Notes: generated by a model from the sequence alone, not told the origin. A DNA stretch of 64,000 nt from Rosistilla oblonga (GCF_007751715.1 NZ_CP036292.1:6517339-6581338); one strand, 5' to 3'. Shown: positions 8,639 through 18,280, counted from the first letter of the stretch. Program-made: numbers and translations.

Positions 8639-11008
8639 TCAGTCCACAAAAAGGAATTCGTTACAACCTAAGACCGCATGGGCGTACTGTCGCCATGCGT
8701 CGCTGGTCGGATCGTCGGCTTGATCCGCAAGAAATTCAGTCGCCAATTCGACCTCGTCCGCTGTCGCCGGCCGACCGAACAGCAACCGATGCGTTCGATC
8801 GATCTGCTGCGTCAAGTCGCCTGGCGTCTCGCGGACGATCCGCTTTGCCAGCGTGTCGGCTTGCCCAGCCACAAACGAACTGTTCAACAAATACAGTCCC
8901 TGTAGCGCCGTCGTCGTGGCGATCCGCTGGGGGCTGTGCCCGTTGGGGTCGGGGAAGTCGTGCAACTGCAAGCCCTTGGACATATCGCGGCGGTGAACCG
9001 TCGAATAGAGGGTCCGGTAGTGGTTCTTGCTGTCGTCAAACGAAACCGATTCGCCGGGAGTGGTCGCGTCCAACTGGCCGCTGGCGGTCAGCATCGCATC
9101 GCGCCACGCTTCGATATCCAGCCGGCGGCGATTCATGCGGCCGAGCCAACGATTGTCGGGATCGATCTGTTCTTGTTCGGCCGATCGTTGGCTGGCTTGC
9201 CGATACGTTGCCGACATCACGATCTCGCGATGCAGCCACTTCAGCGACCATCCGTTGGCGACGAACCGAGCCGCCAGATCGTCCAGCAATTCGGGGTGCG
9301 TCGGTCGTTCGCCCAGCTGGCCAAAGTTGCTTGGGGTCGAGACCAGTCCGCTGCCGAAGTGGGCGAGCCAAATTCGGTTGACGATCACGCGAGCGGTCAG
9401 CGGGGCGGCCTGCCGCGTGATCGCATCGGCCAGTTCCAAGCGGCCGCTTCCCTGTTGGAACGGCGTCGGTTCGTCCGACGACAGCACGCTCAAGAAGCGA
9501 CGCGGAACGACCGGTCCCAAGCGATTGGGATTGCCGCGGATGAACAGATTCAGATCTTGCGAGCCCGGTTTGTAATCCAGCCGCGTGCCATCGTGATTCG
9601 TTGGCCCCGCCGGGACGACATACAGCGATTCCTCGCTAACCGCGGTGGCTAGCGGATCGCTGTAGCCAGGCGTCGATGTGGCCAGTTTGTTTTTGGCGGC
9701 CGTGAGTTTGTCGATCTCCTCTTTCGGCAGCGGCTTCTTTTTCTTGAGCGCTTTGATCTCTTTGTTCAGCCGAGCGACCTCTGCTTTGGCCAGCCGGATC
9801 GGTTCGTATTCCTCGTCGGAAACGATCGGTCGGGCGGTCAGTCGGCTGCTGGCGACGACGCCGGCCAAGGCGTAATAGTCTTCGGTGGTGATCGGATCAA
9901 ATTTGTGGTCGTGGCAGCGGGCGCAAGCGACGGTCAGTCCCAAGAAGGTCCGCGAGATCGCATCGATCCGCTCCTCCCACTCATCGGCAACGATCACCTT
10001 GATGATCTCGCAGGGAAGCTGCAGTTCTTTCCAATACGTCGGGCTGAGTCCCAAGAAGCCGAGCGCGGCGATATCCTCGGGCCCGGTCTCCGGCATCATG
10101 TCGGTCGCCAATTGTCGACGAACAAATTCGTCATACGGCATGTCGGCGTTCATCGCGCGGACAACCCAGTCACGATACAGATGCGCCTTCCCCTCTTGGT
10201 TCAACCACGACGCGGTCGCATCGGTGTAGCGAGCCAGGTCGAGCCAGACGCGGCCCCAACGTTCGCCGAAGGCGGGCGACTGCATCAAATCGGTGACAAG
10301 CCGTTCGTAAGCGTCGGGTTCGTTGTCGTTAACAAATTGTTCCTGCTGCGCGATCGTTGGCGGCAGGCCGGTCAGATCGAAGGCCAAGCGACGCAGCAAT
10401 GTCCGCCGATCGGCTTCGTCCGCTGGATGCAAACCGGCCCGTTCTTGAGCGGCCAGCACAAACCAATCGATCCGTTGTTGGGGCCAAGCGGCGTTGGCGA
10501 CCTCCGGCAACGGCGACTCTTGCAGCGGTTGGAACGACCAGAACTCGCGGCCTTGCTGGATGTCGATTCCCGCTGCGGCAACGGGATCGTCGCTGGCGGC
10601 GGCTGGAAAGGGAGCGCCGCGAGAAACCCAGTTGGTCAGTTCGGCGATGTCGCGATCGGACAGTTTGCCCTTGGGAGGCATTTCGTAGTCGTTGTAGTGG
10701 ATCGACGAGATCAACAGACTCTCGTCCGGTTTGCCCGGCACGACGCTTGGTCCGCTGTCGCCCCCCTCCAAAATTCCGGATCGACTGTCGAGTCGCAGAC
10801 CGGCGTGTAGCGTCTTCGAATCAGCCGAATGGCACTCGAAACAATGCTGGTGCAGCAGCGGACGGATCTTCCGCTCAAAGTATTCGATGTCGGCAGGAGA
10901 CGGATCTCCGTGCGGCGGACTCGATTCGGCGGCGAGCGCCATGCCGGCATTGGTCGCAAAGATCAACAGCAGCGCAATTTTGAAAATTGAACGCGGTGAT
11001 ACGCACAT
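8639..11008 (-). CDS. PSCyt1-DUF1549-DUF1553 planctomycete cytochrome-like protein
   Basis: 789 aa from the ATG at 11006-11008, preferred over one 30 nt upstream because an AGAGGG stretch precedes it and a signal peptide (SIFKIALLLIFATNAGMALA) follows at once. PSCyt1 domain (~40-135) has the c-type haem motif CFECH at residues 56-60 and the MPPKGKLS segment. DUF1549 follows (IDWFVLAAQERAGLHPADEA, FDLTGLPPT, GERWGRVWLDLARY) and includes a second haem-type motif CARCH in ACARCHDHKFDP. DUF1553 forms the C-terminus (GPVVPRRFLSVL, LTARVIVNRIW, SNFGQLGERPTHPELL). Compared with its paralogue at 24910 it lacks the inserted golvesin-like domain, and a Lys-rich stretch takes its place. Forms an operon with the downstream DUF1501 gene. 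Likely periplasmic and haem-binding; the redox partner is unknown. Confidence 0.93.
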   Translation of the reverse strand: MCVSPRSIFKIALLLIFATNAGMALAAESSPPHGDPSPADIEYFERKIRPLLHQHCFECHSADSKTLHAGLRLDSRSGILEGGDSGPSVVPGKPDESLLISSIHYNDYEMPPKGKLSDRDIAELTNWVSRGAPFPAAASDDPVAAAGIDIQQGREFWSFQPLQESPLPEVANAAWPQQRIDWFVLAAQERAGLHPADEADRRTLLRRLAFDLTGLPPTIAQQEQFVNDNEPDAYERLVTDLMQSPAFGERWGRVWLDLARYTDATASWLNQEGKAHLYRDWVVRAMNADMPYDEFVRRQLATDMMPETGPEDIAALGFLGLSPTYWKELQLPCEIIKVIVADEWEERIDAISRTFLGLTVACARCHDHKFDPITTEDYYALAGVVASSRLTARPIVSDEEYEPIRLAKAEVARLNKEIKALKKKKPLPKEEIDKLTAAKNKLATSTPGYSDPLATAVSEESLYVVPAGPTNHDGTRLDYKPGSQDLNLFIRGNPNRLGPVVPRRFLSVLSSDEPTPFQQGSGRLELADAITRQAAPLTARVIVNRIWLAHFGSGLVSTPSNFGQLGERPTHPELLDDLAARFVANGWSLKWLHREIVMSATYRQASQRSAEQEQIDPDNRWLGRMNRRRLDIEAWRDAMLTASGQLDATTPGESVSFDDSKNHYRTLYSTVHRRDMSKGLQLHDFPDPNGHSPQRIATTTALQGLYLLNSSFVAGQADTLAKRIVRETPGDLTQQIDRTHRLLFGRPATADEVELATEFLADQADDPTSDAWRQYAHAVLGCNEFLFVD

Positions 11009-11145
11009 CAGCGAAGCCCTCTGGGAAAGGTGAGGCATGGGGCGGGCGATAGTTGCAAGCGCGAAGACGCTCGGCGGGTGGGAGGGGGAAGGCTTATTGT
11101 AACATTAATATTCGGCTGTTGCCTTACGAAGAATCGATTTTTCCA

Positions 11146-11244
11146 GGGCAAGTCACTGTTTCAAACGGGAGCGTCTCGGGAAATGGCAACCCGACGCGTG
11201 AACGAGCAATTCACGCGGGGGCTCGGTTTACGCGCCGGATTACC
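11146..11244. repeat. dispersed palindromic repeat, family A copy 1
   Basis: A 19-nt lead (GGGCAAGTCACTGTTTCAA, 11146-11164) precedes an imperfect palindrome (11185-11244) with arms of the form GGCAACCCGACGCG...CGCGCCGGATTACC. The same architecture, with the lead differing at one base, recurs at 21548-21638. It occupies most of the gap 11009-11425, which holds no convincing gene. Confidence 0.7.
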
Positions 11245-11425
11245 AATGGTGCCTGACCTCAAACAGCGAATGGCCCTATCAATTTTTCCTCCCATCGCCT
11301 GCGGAGGACCCTATACTTAGTTGGCTCAATAGCTGAACAGTTCTTGCTGGCCAACTTGCACCCCAACTAGGACCTTGCCGCGTCGTGGCGTCGTCCGCTC
11401 ATCCGACTTCTGAAGAGACCCTAAA

Positions 11426-12349
11426 ATGAGATCGATGCATTGTTTCGCTTGGCTCCTTACCTCTGTATTGGCAATTCCAGGCGGTGTCGCGGTGGGAAGC
11501 GAAGAGGCGGTTCGGACTACGATCCAGGACTATGTCGTTGCTTTTAATGCCAAGGATTTCGATGCGGTTTCCAAAGCTTGGTCCGAGAATGCGACCCACC
11601 TGGATCACAACCTCGCGCAACGCACCGATGGCCGCGATCAGATCGTTGGCGATATCAAGACGCTGTTCGAAGAAGATGCACCGATCAAGATCTCCGGCAC
11701 GGTTGAGCATGTGCGAATGATCACCGATAGCGTAGCGAGTGTCGACGGCCAGGTCGCCGTCTCCAACGGAGCCGACGCTCCGGTCTTCAACCATTTTTCA
11801 GCGATCCTGAAGAAGCAGGGGGACCAGTGGTTGATCGATTCGATGGAGGAGATGCCGATTCCAACGCCCGCGTCGGCAGCCGATGCGATTTCGCAGCTGG
11901 AATGGTTGGTCGGATCGTGGCAGGACGCTGACACCGAATCGCCCGTCCGCGCGACGGTTCGCCGATCGATCGGCGGGTCGTTTCTGATCCGATCCTTCCA
12001 AGCGACTACCGCCGATGGCAGCGTCGCGCAGAGCACTCAGATCATCGGATGGGATCCGATTCGGCAGCAATTGCGATCGTGGACGTTCGACGCCGATGGA
12101 TCGTTCGGCGAAGGAATGTGGAGCCGCAACGGCGACGAATGGCTGATCAAAGCAACTCAGACACTGGCCGATGGCCGGACCGCTTCGGGAACTTACATCC
12201 TGACCCCAGAATCGAATGACGCGTTTGCTGTCCAACTGGTCGGCCGCGAAATCGAAGGCGAACTGCAGCCTTCCACCCCATCGGTCATGGTCCGGCGCGT
12301 CGAAGTAAGCGACGCGCCGGAAGCCACTGTCACAACCACGCAACAATAG
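11426..12349 (+). CDS. secreted SnoaL-like (SgcJ/DUF4440) protein with DUF1579-like second domain
   Basis: 307 aa. The N-terminus reads as a signal peptide (MRSMHCFAWLLTSVLAIPGG). Residues ~25-140 fit the SnoaL-like/DUF4440 cone fold: VRTTIQDYVVAFNAKDFDAV, SENATHLDH, GRDQIVGDIKTLF and the closing QWLIDSMEEMP. The rest (~150-295) reads like the DUF1579-type beta barrel: LEWLVGSWQD, GGSFLIRSFQ, QIIGWDPIRQQLRSWTFD, GTYILTPE. No catalytic activity can be assigned; such proteins are often called YybH/SgcJ family. It ends 20 nt before the Gly/Pro-rich surface protein, so both are probably one transcript. Confidence 0.8.
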   Translation: MRSMHCFAWLLTSVLAIPGGVAVGSEEAVRTTIQDYVVAFNAKDFDAVSKAWSENATHLDHNLAQRTDGRDQIVGDIKTLFEEDAPIKISGTVEHVRMITDSVASVDGQVAVSNGADAPVFNHFSAILKKQGDQWLIDSMEEMPIPTPASAADAISQLEWLVGSWQDADTESPVRATVRRSIGGSFLIRSFQATTADGSVAQSTQIIGWDPIRQQLRSWTFDADGSFGEGMWSRNGDEWLIKATQTLADGRTASGTYILTPESNDAFAVQLVGREIEGELQPSTPSVMVRRVEVSDAPEATVTTTQQ

Positions 12350-12369
12350 AACAACGAAAGTTTGAATCC

Positions 12370-14406
12370 ATGAAAAAGCGAATCATCCTTGTTTGCGCGT
12401 TGCTGGTGCTGCCCGTCTCCGATGGGAACATCACACTGGCAGGCGGATTCCGTGGCGGCGGCGGTGGTCACGGTGGCGGTGGACGAGCCGGCGGTGGCGG
12501 ACGTGTTGGTGGCGGCGGCGGACGCCCTGCTAGCATGCCACATCTCGGCGGCGGCGGTGGGGGCGGTAGGCCCTCGATGCCGTCGCGTCCCTCCATGCCA
12601 TCGACTCGGCCTTCGATGCCATCACGCCCCTCGATGCCCTCGACTCGACCTTCGACTCCATCACGTCCTTCGATGCCGTCGACGCGACCTTCCACGCCAT
12701 CTCGGCCATCGACTGGCAACCGGCCCAGCTTGCCTTCGTCACGCCCGGGCGACTCGGGATTCGGCGGCGGCTTCAGCGGTGGACTGAAGCCTTCGAAGCC
12801 GGACTTCCCTGGAAATCTCGGCGGTGGCGGCGATCGCCCCGGGTCGAACCGACCCTCCAAACCGCCTGGCAGCTCGGGCGGCATTGGCGATCGTCCCAGC
12901 TTCCCTAATCTTGGCGGCCACGGACGCCCCTCGACGCTGCCCGGTCAAATCGATCGGCCCGGTTCTGGAAACCGACCCGGCGGCAACGACCGACCTGGCG
13001 CCGGCAACCGTCCTGGCGGCAACGACCGCCCCGGCGCTGGCAACCGTCCTGGTTCCGGCAACCGACCTGGCGACAACGATCGACCCGGCTTCGGCAACCG
13101 ACCTGGTGGCAACGATCGACCTGGCTCGGGCAACCGGCCTGGCGGCAACGATCGACCCGGCTCGGGCAACCGCCCCGGCCATGGCGATCGACCTTCCGCT
13201 GGCGACTTGGGAGACTTCTTAGGTCTCGATGGCGGCGTGCGGCCAGGGCCTAAACCCGGGAATAAACCGGGACACAAGCCAGGACCTAAGCCTGGCGATT
13301 TGGGCGATCGCAATCCTAATCGCCCCGGCAACCGTCCCGGTGGCCCCGATCGGCCGGGCGATCACCGCCCCGGTCGACCTGGAGACCATCATCCCGATCG
13401 ACGTCCTGGGCACATTCCGCCTGGAACCGCCGGCCGCCCGGGCTGGAACGATCGCCCGATCAACATCGGCAACATCGGAATCGGCAACACGGTGATCAAC
13501 AACCGTCCGTCGTGGGTGAATATCGACAGGAACAACATCGTTTCTATCGAGAAGCGTTGGGACCGGCAGATGGGCGGCCTGCATGGCTGGGCCGGCCACC
13601 GACCTGGACGCGTCAATTATTGGCACGGCTGGGGCAACAACGTGCGAACGCGTTGGACCGGGTATCATCATCACCACAACTGGTTCCACGGCGACTGGTG
13701 GTACCGGCATCCCGGTGGCGTCTGTCGTTGGCACTACTACCATCGCTTCAACGATTATCCGTGGGGCTACTGGTGGCAGCGTCCGACCTGGAACGTCGCG
13801 TCTGCGTGGTTCAACTGGACCGCGCCGGCCACCGTTTGGTCCGAACCGATCTATTACGATTACGGCAGCGGTGGCAACGTGACCTACGAAGACAACCGCG
13901 TCTACATCGATGGTGAAGATGTTGCGTCAGCGGATGAATTCGCACAAAGCGCCGCCGTTTTGGCGACCGCTCAACCGCCCGAATCCGAAGAAGCGGCCGA
14001 CGAAGCGGAATGGTTGCCGTTGGGAACCTTCGCGCTTTCGACAAGCGAAGAGGATGTCGAACCGACGCGGATTCTCCAATTGGCGGTCGACAAATCGGGA
14101 ATCGTTTCGGGGACGTTGTACAACACCAAAACCGATGAATCGGCGGCGATCCAAGGTCGCGTCGATAAGAACACCCAACGGGTCGCGATGCGGATCGGAG
14201 AAAGCGACAAAGTGGTCGCCGAAACCGGACTCTACAACCTGACCCAAGACGAAGTCCCACTGTTGGTTCACTTCGGACCCGACCGCGTGGAGAACTACAT
14301 CCTGGTCCGTTTGGACGAACCCGAAGAGGACAAGGATGCGGACGACGCAGACTCCGACGACAAGGATTCCGACGACGACGATTCGCTCGACAAGGGAATC
14401 TTCTAG
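12370..14406 (+). CDS. Gly/Pro-rich tandem-repeat surface protein
   Basis: 678 aa with a signal peptide (MKKRIILVCALLVLPVSDG). Then follow a Gly-rich segment (~24-70, GGGGHGGGGRAGGG type), a block of RPSMPS/TRPS repeats (~72-118), a run of 12-residue units of the form GNRPGGNDRPGx (~198-275), and a KPGHKPGPKPG stretch. A Trp/Tyr/His-rich segment near residues 420-480 (WYRHPGGVCRWHYYHRF) is the most protein-like conserved part. The C-terminal ~130 residues fold more normally (GTFALSTSEEDVEPTRILQL) and end in an acidic Asp-rich tail. Similar planctomycete proteins are often labelled mu-protocadherin or putative cell-surface protein by composition alone. An extracellular or wall role is inference. 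Likely co-transcribed with the SnoaL-like gene 20 nt upstream. Confidence 0.8.
   Translation: MKKRIILVCALLVLPVSDGNITLAGGFRGGGGGHGGGGRAGGGGRVGGGGGRPASMPHLGGGGGGGRPSMPSRPSMPSTRPSMPSRPSMPSTRPSTPSRPSMPSTRPSTPSRPSTGNRPSLPSSRPGDSGFGGGFSGGLKPSKPDFPGNLGGGGDRPGSNRPSKPPGSSGGIGDRPSFPNLGGHGRPSTLPGQIDRPGSGNRPGGNDRPGAGNRPGGNDRPGAGNRPGSGNRPGDNDRPGFGNRPGGNDRPGSGNRPGGNDRPGSGNRPGHGDRPSAGDLGDFLGLDGGVRPGPKPGNKPGHKPGPKPGDLGDRNPNRPGNRPGGPDRPGDHRPGRPGDHHPDRRPGHIPPGTAGRPGWNDRPINIGNIGIGNTVINNRPSWVNIDRNNIVSIEKRWDRQMGGLHGWAGHRPGRVNYWHGWGNNVRTRWTGYHHHHNWFHGDWWYRHPGGVCRWHYYHRFNDYPWGYWWQRPTWNVASAWFNWTAPATVWSEPIYYDYGSGGNVTYEDNRVYIDGEDVASADEFAQSAAVLATAQPPESEEAADEAEWLPLGTFALSTSEEDVEPTRILQLAVDKSGIVSGTLYNTKTDESAAIQGRVDKNTQRVAMRIGESDKVVAETGLYNLTQDEVPLLVHFGPDRVENYILVRLDEPEEDKDADDADSDDKDSDDDDSLDKGIF
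12585..12720 (+). repeat. coding tandem repeat (Arg-Pro-Ser units)
   Basis: Degenerate tandem units encoding RPSMPS-TRPSMPS and RPSTPS variants inside the surface-protein gene. Third-position differences between units show the array is old enough to have diverged. Confidence 0.75.
12961..13190 (+). repeat. coding tandem repeat, 36-bp units (GNRPGGNDRPGx)
   Basis: About six copies of a 36-bp unit encoding a 12-residue Gly-Asn-Arg-Pro repeat, with small variants such as GDNDRPGF and GSGNRPG. Likely prone to slippage, hence to length variation between strains. Confidence 0.8.
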
Positions 14407-14428
14407 GTCGAAGTTCGACGACTGACAT

Positions 14429-14457
14429 CGACGAGAGATCTTTGCCAGCTCTCGTCG
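14429..14457 (+). terminator. hairpin after the surface-protein gene
   Basis: Perfect 9-bp stem CGACGAGAG / CTCTCGTCG with an 11-nt loop, 22 nt after the stop codon. No T-run follows, so it is a possible rather than certain terminator. Confidence 0.4.
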
Positions 14458-14481
14458 AACGCTCTCGCGATCCCGCTGAAA

Positions 14482-14507
14482 GATCGCTCCGCAATGCCGG
14501 AGCGATC
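14482..14507. repeat. second hairpin in the same gap
   Basis: Perfect 10-bp arms GATCGCTCCG / CGGAGCGATC around a 6-nt loop. The remaining gap up to 14733 contains no recognisable gene. Confidence 0.45.
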
Positions 14508-14733
14508 GGAGCGTGGATCGCGAATTTGCTATCAAACGACTGCGGCGCCCGCTGGCCGCAGTCCCTCTGGAATCGGCGGCTTACCACCGCACCGTAGCCC
14601 TGCAAATCGCTGCGCGACCGGTTGTTGGGGCGGATGAATCGGCGACAATCAAGTTTGTCGTCTTTCACACCCATTAATCCAGTGAGCCGGTCGCTGTTAC
14701 TGCGACGGGCCTCCCATCGACGGAAATTCAAGG

Positions 14734-16617
14734 TTGAATATCTACGCGCGGCTGTCCACGGTCCTGTTGATTCTTGTTGGTCTGCCTGTTGCACTTTCGA
14801 GTGCAGAGGAGTTGTCGCAGCAGCGAATGCAATCGCTCAAGGCGGGCGATCGCGAAGCGGCTGAGCGGATCGATCGCGACATCCGCTATTTCGCCAGCGA
14901 AGAACTCAAGGGGCGCGGCGTCGGGACTCCCGAAATCGCTCAAGCGGCGGAGTTCATCGCCGAGCGATTTGCTAGCCTCGGCCTGCGAACCGAATTGATC
15001 GATAGCCAGCCCTTTCAGTCGCTAGCCGTCGATTCGACGACCACGGTCGGCGACCCCGCAAAAAATCATGTGCAGATCGACCGTCAGGGAGCCACACCGC
15101 TGAACCTTCAACTGGGCAAGACCTTCAACCCGCTAGCGCTCGGCAGTTCGGGACAGGTTCAAGCTCCGTTGGCCTTCGTCGGTTATGGGATCACCGCGCT
15201 GCAAGCCGGCTACGACGACTACGCCGGTCTCGATGTGCAGGGCAAGATCGTGATCGTGCTCCGCAAAGAACCGCGTTTGGGCGATCCGAACAATCCGCTC
15301 GGCAAAACCAGTCCCACGCCGGCAGCCTACTTTTCGACCAAGATGAGTGCCGCGATCGCGCACGGCGCCGTCGGGGTGATCGTTGTCAACGACCACGCTT
15401 CGGCGATCGAATTGGGCAAGCAAGATGATAGCAATTCAGAGGACGCGCTCCTGGAGGTGACCGATGCGGGCAACGGCAGCGCCGACAAGAAACTGCCGAC
15501 CGTCTGCGTCTCTCGGGCCGTGATCGACGGCTTGCTGCAGCAGTCGATGGGCCGCTCGCTGCTGGATATCGAACAGTCGATCGACCGCGACTTCCGTCCG
15601 ATCAGCGGCTTGCTGCCGGGCGTGACCGCGTCGCTCCAAACCGATCTGCAAACCGACAAGGTGATGGCTCGCAACGTGATCGCGGAACTGCCCGGCAGCG
15701 GATCGCTGGCCGAGGAGACGGTGATCGTCGGTGCTCACTACGATCACGTCGGGATGGGAGGCATCGGTTCGCTGGCTCCCGGAACGATCGCGGTTCACAA
15801 CGGCGCCGACGACAATGCTAGCGGGACCGCCGCGCTGCTGGAGATCGCGCGGCGGCTGAGCCAATCGCAAGAGCCACAGCGCCGCCGGATCGTCTTCATC
15901 GCCTTCACTGGCGAGGAACGAGGGCTGTTGGGGAGCGCTCATTATGTCCGCAATCCGCGGTTTGGATTGGAGCAGACGGTGGCGATGTTGAACCTCGACA
16001 TGGTCGGGCGGCTGAAAGGAAACGTCCTCTCGATCTATGGAACCGGGACCGCCGAAAACTTTGACGCGATGGTTCGGCAACTGAACGAGCAGTTTCAATT
16101 TTCGTTAGACATCGATCCCAGCGGCTATGGCCCCAGCGATCACCAATCGTTTTACGAAAAGAGCATTCCCGTTCTGCATTTCTTTACCGGGCTGCACAAC
16201 GACTATCACCGACCAAGTGATGATTTCGACAAAATCAATTTGATCGGACTGACCCGGATAACCGATATGGTTACCGAGGCGACACGTGAAATTGCGACCG
16301 AACCGCAGCGGCCCGTTTTTCAAACCACACGGCGAGGAAAGGGGATTCGCAAGCAAAAAGCCGCATATTTAGGTGTTCAGCTTCGCATGTCGGACGATCG
16401 GGTAACGATTGTCCAAGTGGTTCCCGATGGGCCTGCGGCACAGGCTGGCTTGATGATGGGCGACGCTCTGATTCAGGTGGGAGACCAGAAAATAACATCG
16501 ATCCAAACGGTGTTGGACTATCTGGCGAGACATGCGGGAGGCGAGACGCTTGAGTTTCAAGTGCTTCGCCAAGGAGAGCCTCGCAGCGTGAAGGCGACTT
16601 TGGGCGAAAAGAAATGA
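14734..16617 (+). CDS. secreted M28 zinc aminopeptidase with PA insert and C-terminal PDZ
   Basis: 627 aa. The TTG at 14734 is chosen because it begins a good signal peptide (MNIYARLSTVLLILVGLPVA); the next in-frame ATG lies after it. A protease-associated domain is likely at ~125-255. The M28 core follows: zinc ligand H335 in GAHYDHVGMGG, the bridging-Asp motif GADDNASG near 358-365, catalytic and ligand Glu in FTGEERGLLGSAHY, LNLDMVGRL, and the final His in LHNDYHRPSDD. A PDZ domain closes the protein (AYLGVQLRMSDDRVTIVQVV to about 620), which may bind substrate C-termini or membrane partners. M28/PA/PDZ proteins of this layout are periplasmic or secreted aminopeptidases. The rare start codon and weak ribosome-binding site suggest modest translation. 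Confidence 0.92.
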   Translation: MNIYARLSTVLLILVGLPVALSSAEELSQQRMQSLKAGDREAAERIDRDIRYFASEELKGRGVGTPEIAQAAEFIAERFASLGLRTELIDSQPFQSLAVDSTTTVGDPAKNHVQIDRQGATPLNLQLGKTFNPLALGSSGQVQAPLAFVGYGITALQAGYDDYAGLDVQGKIVIVLRKEPRLGDPNNPLGKTSPTPAAYFSTKMSAAIAHGAVGVIVVNDHASAIELGKQDDSNSEDALLEVTDAGNGSADKKLPTVCVSRAVIDGLLQQSMGRSLLDIEQSIDRDFRPISGLLPGVTASLQTDLQTDKVMARNVIAELPGSGSLAEETVIVGAHYDHVGMGGIGSLAPGTIAVHNGADDNASGTAALLEIARRLSQSQEPQRRRIVFIAFTGEERGLLGSAHYVRNPRFGLEQTVAMLNLDMVGRLKGNVLSIYGTGTAENFDAMVRQLNEQFQFSLDIDPSGYGPSDHQSFYEKSIPVLHFFTGLHNDYHRPSDDFDKINLIGLTRITDMVTEATREIATEPQRPVFQTTRRGKGIRKQKAAYLGVQLRMSDDRVTIVQVVPDGPAAQAGLMMGDALIQVGDQKITSIQTVLDYLARHAGGETLEFQVLRQGEPRSVKATLGEKK

Positions 16618-16776
16618 CCGTTTGGGTCATCTTTTGGTGAAATTAATCTTTACGCGAACTGGACAGGTCGGCAGAATAGCCGCCCCGTAGGTCGACTCAT
16701 GGAATGTGTCGATCGCCGCAGGTTGAGACGCTCGGCCCGTGGCAAAACTACAACGCACCAGACAAGGAGAGCAGAC

Positions 16777-17364
16777 GTGCGGATTACCAAGGCAACGACC
16801 ATCATTCTCGGTACCCTGTTGAGCATCGCGATGGTGCCAGCACTGGCATCGGCCCAACAAGCTGCTGGCGGCAAGATCGCTGTGATCGACGTCGCGTACA
16901 TCTTCAAGAATTCCGACGCCATCAAGTCCGAAGTCGCTCAAATCGAAAACTCGATGAAGGCGTACGAGCAAGAGATGGCGAACGTTCGCAAGTCGATGCA
17001 GAAGGAAGCTGAACTGCTGAAGACTTACAAGCCAGGTTCGCCCGAATACGCCGGCCAAGAAGAGAAGCTGGCTGGAATGGAATCCAAGGTCAAACTGGAA
17101 ACCATCCGCAAGCGTAAAGAATTGGCGGACGCCGAAGCGCGTATCTACTTCGACAACTACCAAAAGATCCGCGCCGTCGTGAAGCAGGTTTCCGAATACA
17201 ACGGAATCGACCTGGTTCTGCGTTACAACAGCGAAGAGATGGAACTGGAAAAGCAAGATTCGGTTCTGCGTGGCGTGATGAAGGGTGTGGTCTACCACAG
17301 CCCTAAGTTGGACCTGACCCAAATGGTCATGCAAGCCATGGGCACCAAAGTCGCCACTCGCTAG
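16777..17364 (+). CDS. OmpH/Skp family periplasmic chaperone
   Basis: 195 aa from GTG at 16777, with AAGGAG at 16764-16769 as ribosome-binding site; an ATG at 16699 in frame gives an Arg-rich non-conserved leader and is rejected. Signal peptide ends near ALASAQQ. After the short strand KIAVIDVAYIFKNSDAIK comes a long charged helical region (~45-140, MKAYEQEMANVRKSMQKEAE) that in Skp forms the coiled-coil tentacles, then the C-terminal strand NGIDLVLRYNSEE. Skp carries unfolded outer-membrane proteins across the periplasm. It stands directly ahead of lpxC and lpxA, the common setting in Gram-negative bacteria, and supports a true outer membrane in this planctomycete. Confidence 0.88.
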   Translation: MRITKATTIILGTLLSIAMVPALASAQQAAGGKIAVIDVAYIFKNSDAIKSEVAQIENSMKAYEQEMANVRKSMQKEAELLKTYKPGSPEYAGQEEKLAGMESKVKLETIRKRKELADAEARIYFDNYQKIRAVVKQVSEYNGIDLVLRYNSEEMELEKQDSVLRGVMKGVVYHSPKLDLTQMVMQAMGTKVATR

Positions 17365-17398
17365 TTTTTGTTTTCGGTCGATATCGGAGTTCGTTCCT

Positions 17399-18280
17399 AT
17401 GACTTGTCAGCGAGTCGAGCACACGATTGAAGCAGCTTGCCAAGTGACCGGCCGCGGTTACTGGTCGGGCCAGCAGGTCACGGTGCGTTTCCTGCCGGCT
17501 GACCCAGGCTCGGGGATCCGATTTGTCCGCACCGATCTGCCTGGGTGCCCAAGTGTCCCAGGCTTGGTCGGGTTTCGCCAAAGCATGTCGCTGCGAACTG
17601 TGTTGAGCAGCGACACCGGGGCTGTGGTCTCGATGGTCGAGCATTTGATGGCGGCGCTTTCGGCGCTGCAGATCGACAATTGCGAGATCCAAGTCGATGC
17701 CGAAGAGATGCCCGGAATGGATGGTTCGGCAGCGGCGTTTGTCGATGCCCTCAACTCCACAGCTCGCGTCGAACAAGCGACTACGATCCGGCCCTACCGG
17801 GTCGACCGTTTGTTGCGAATCGGTTCGGCGTCGAATTGGATCGAGGCTTCACCAAGCGATTCGGATAGCTTCGAAGTCGAATACCGGTTGGATTACGGCG
17901 ACGATTGCCCGATCCGTCCGCAGACTGCGGCTTTCCAGGTGACTCCCGAATCGTTCGCCAAAGAACTGGCTCCCGCGAGAACTTTTGTGACCGCGGACCA
18001 GGCGAAACAGTTGCGAGCCAGCGGCGTTGCTGGACACGTAACGAATCAAGATCTGTTGATTTTCGACGACCATGGGTTAGTCGAAAACAGCTTGCACTTT
18101 GAGAATGAGTGCGCACGTCACAAAGCGATGGACTTGGTGGGCGACCTGGCACTGGCCGGCTTCCCGCTGATCGGACGTTTTGTATCCCACCGCGGTGGAC
18201 ACGAACTGAACGCTTCGATGGCAGCCGAATTGCAACAATTGAGCTGTCGGTCGATGAACGGTTCTCGTAAAACGGCCTGA
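17399..18280 (+). CDS. lpxC: UDP-3-O-acyl-N-acetylglucosamine deacetylase
   Basis: 293 aa. LpxC removes the N-acetyl group from UDP-3-O-acyl-GlcNAc, the committed step of lipid A synthesis in the cytoplasm. Key residues are present: E81 and zinc ligand H82 in VSMVEHLMAAL, zinc ligands H241 and D245 in ARHKAMDLVGDL, and the general-acid H268 in HRGGHELN. Other family blocks are the opening TGRGYWSGQQV, PGMDGSAAAFVDAL and APARTFVTADQA. Length fits single-domain LpxC; there is no FabZ fusion. It follows the Skp gene by 34 nt and precedes lpxA by 121 nt. Confidence 0.95.
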   Translation: MTCQRVEHTIEAACQVTGRGYWSGQQVTVRFLPADPGSGIRFVRTDLPGCPSVPGLVGFRQSMSLRTVLSSDTGAVVSMVEHLMAALSALQIDNCEIQVDAEEMPGMDGSAAAFVDALNSTARVEQATTIRPYRVDRLLRIGSASNWIEASPSDSDSFEVEYRLDYGDDCPIRPQTAAFQVTPESFAKELAPARTFVTADQAKQLRASGVAGHVTNQDLLIFDDHGLVENSLHFENECARHKAMDLVGDLALAGFPLIGRFVSHRGGHELNASMAAELQQLSCRSMNGSRKTA

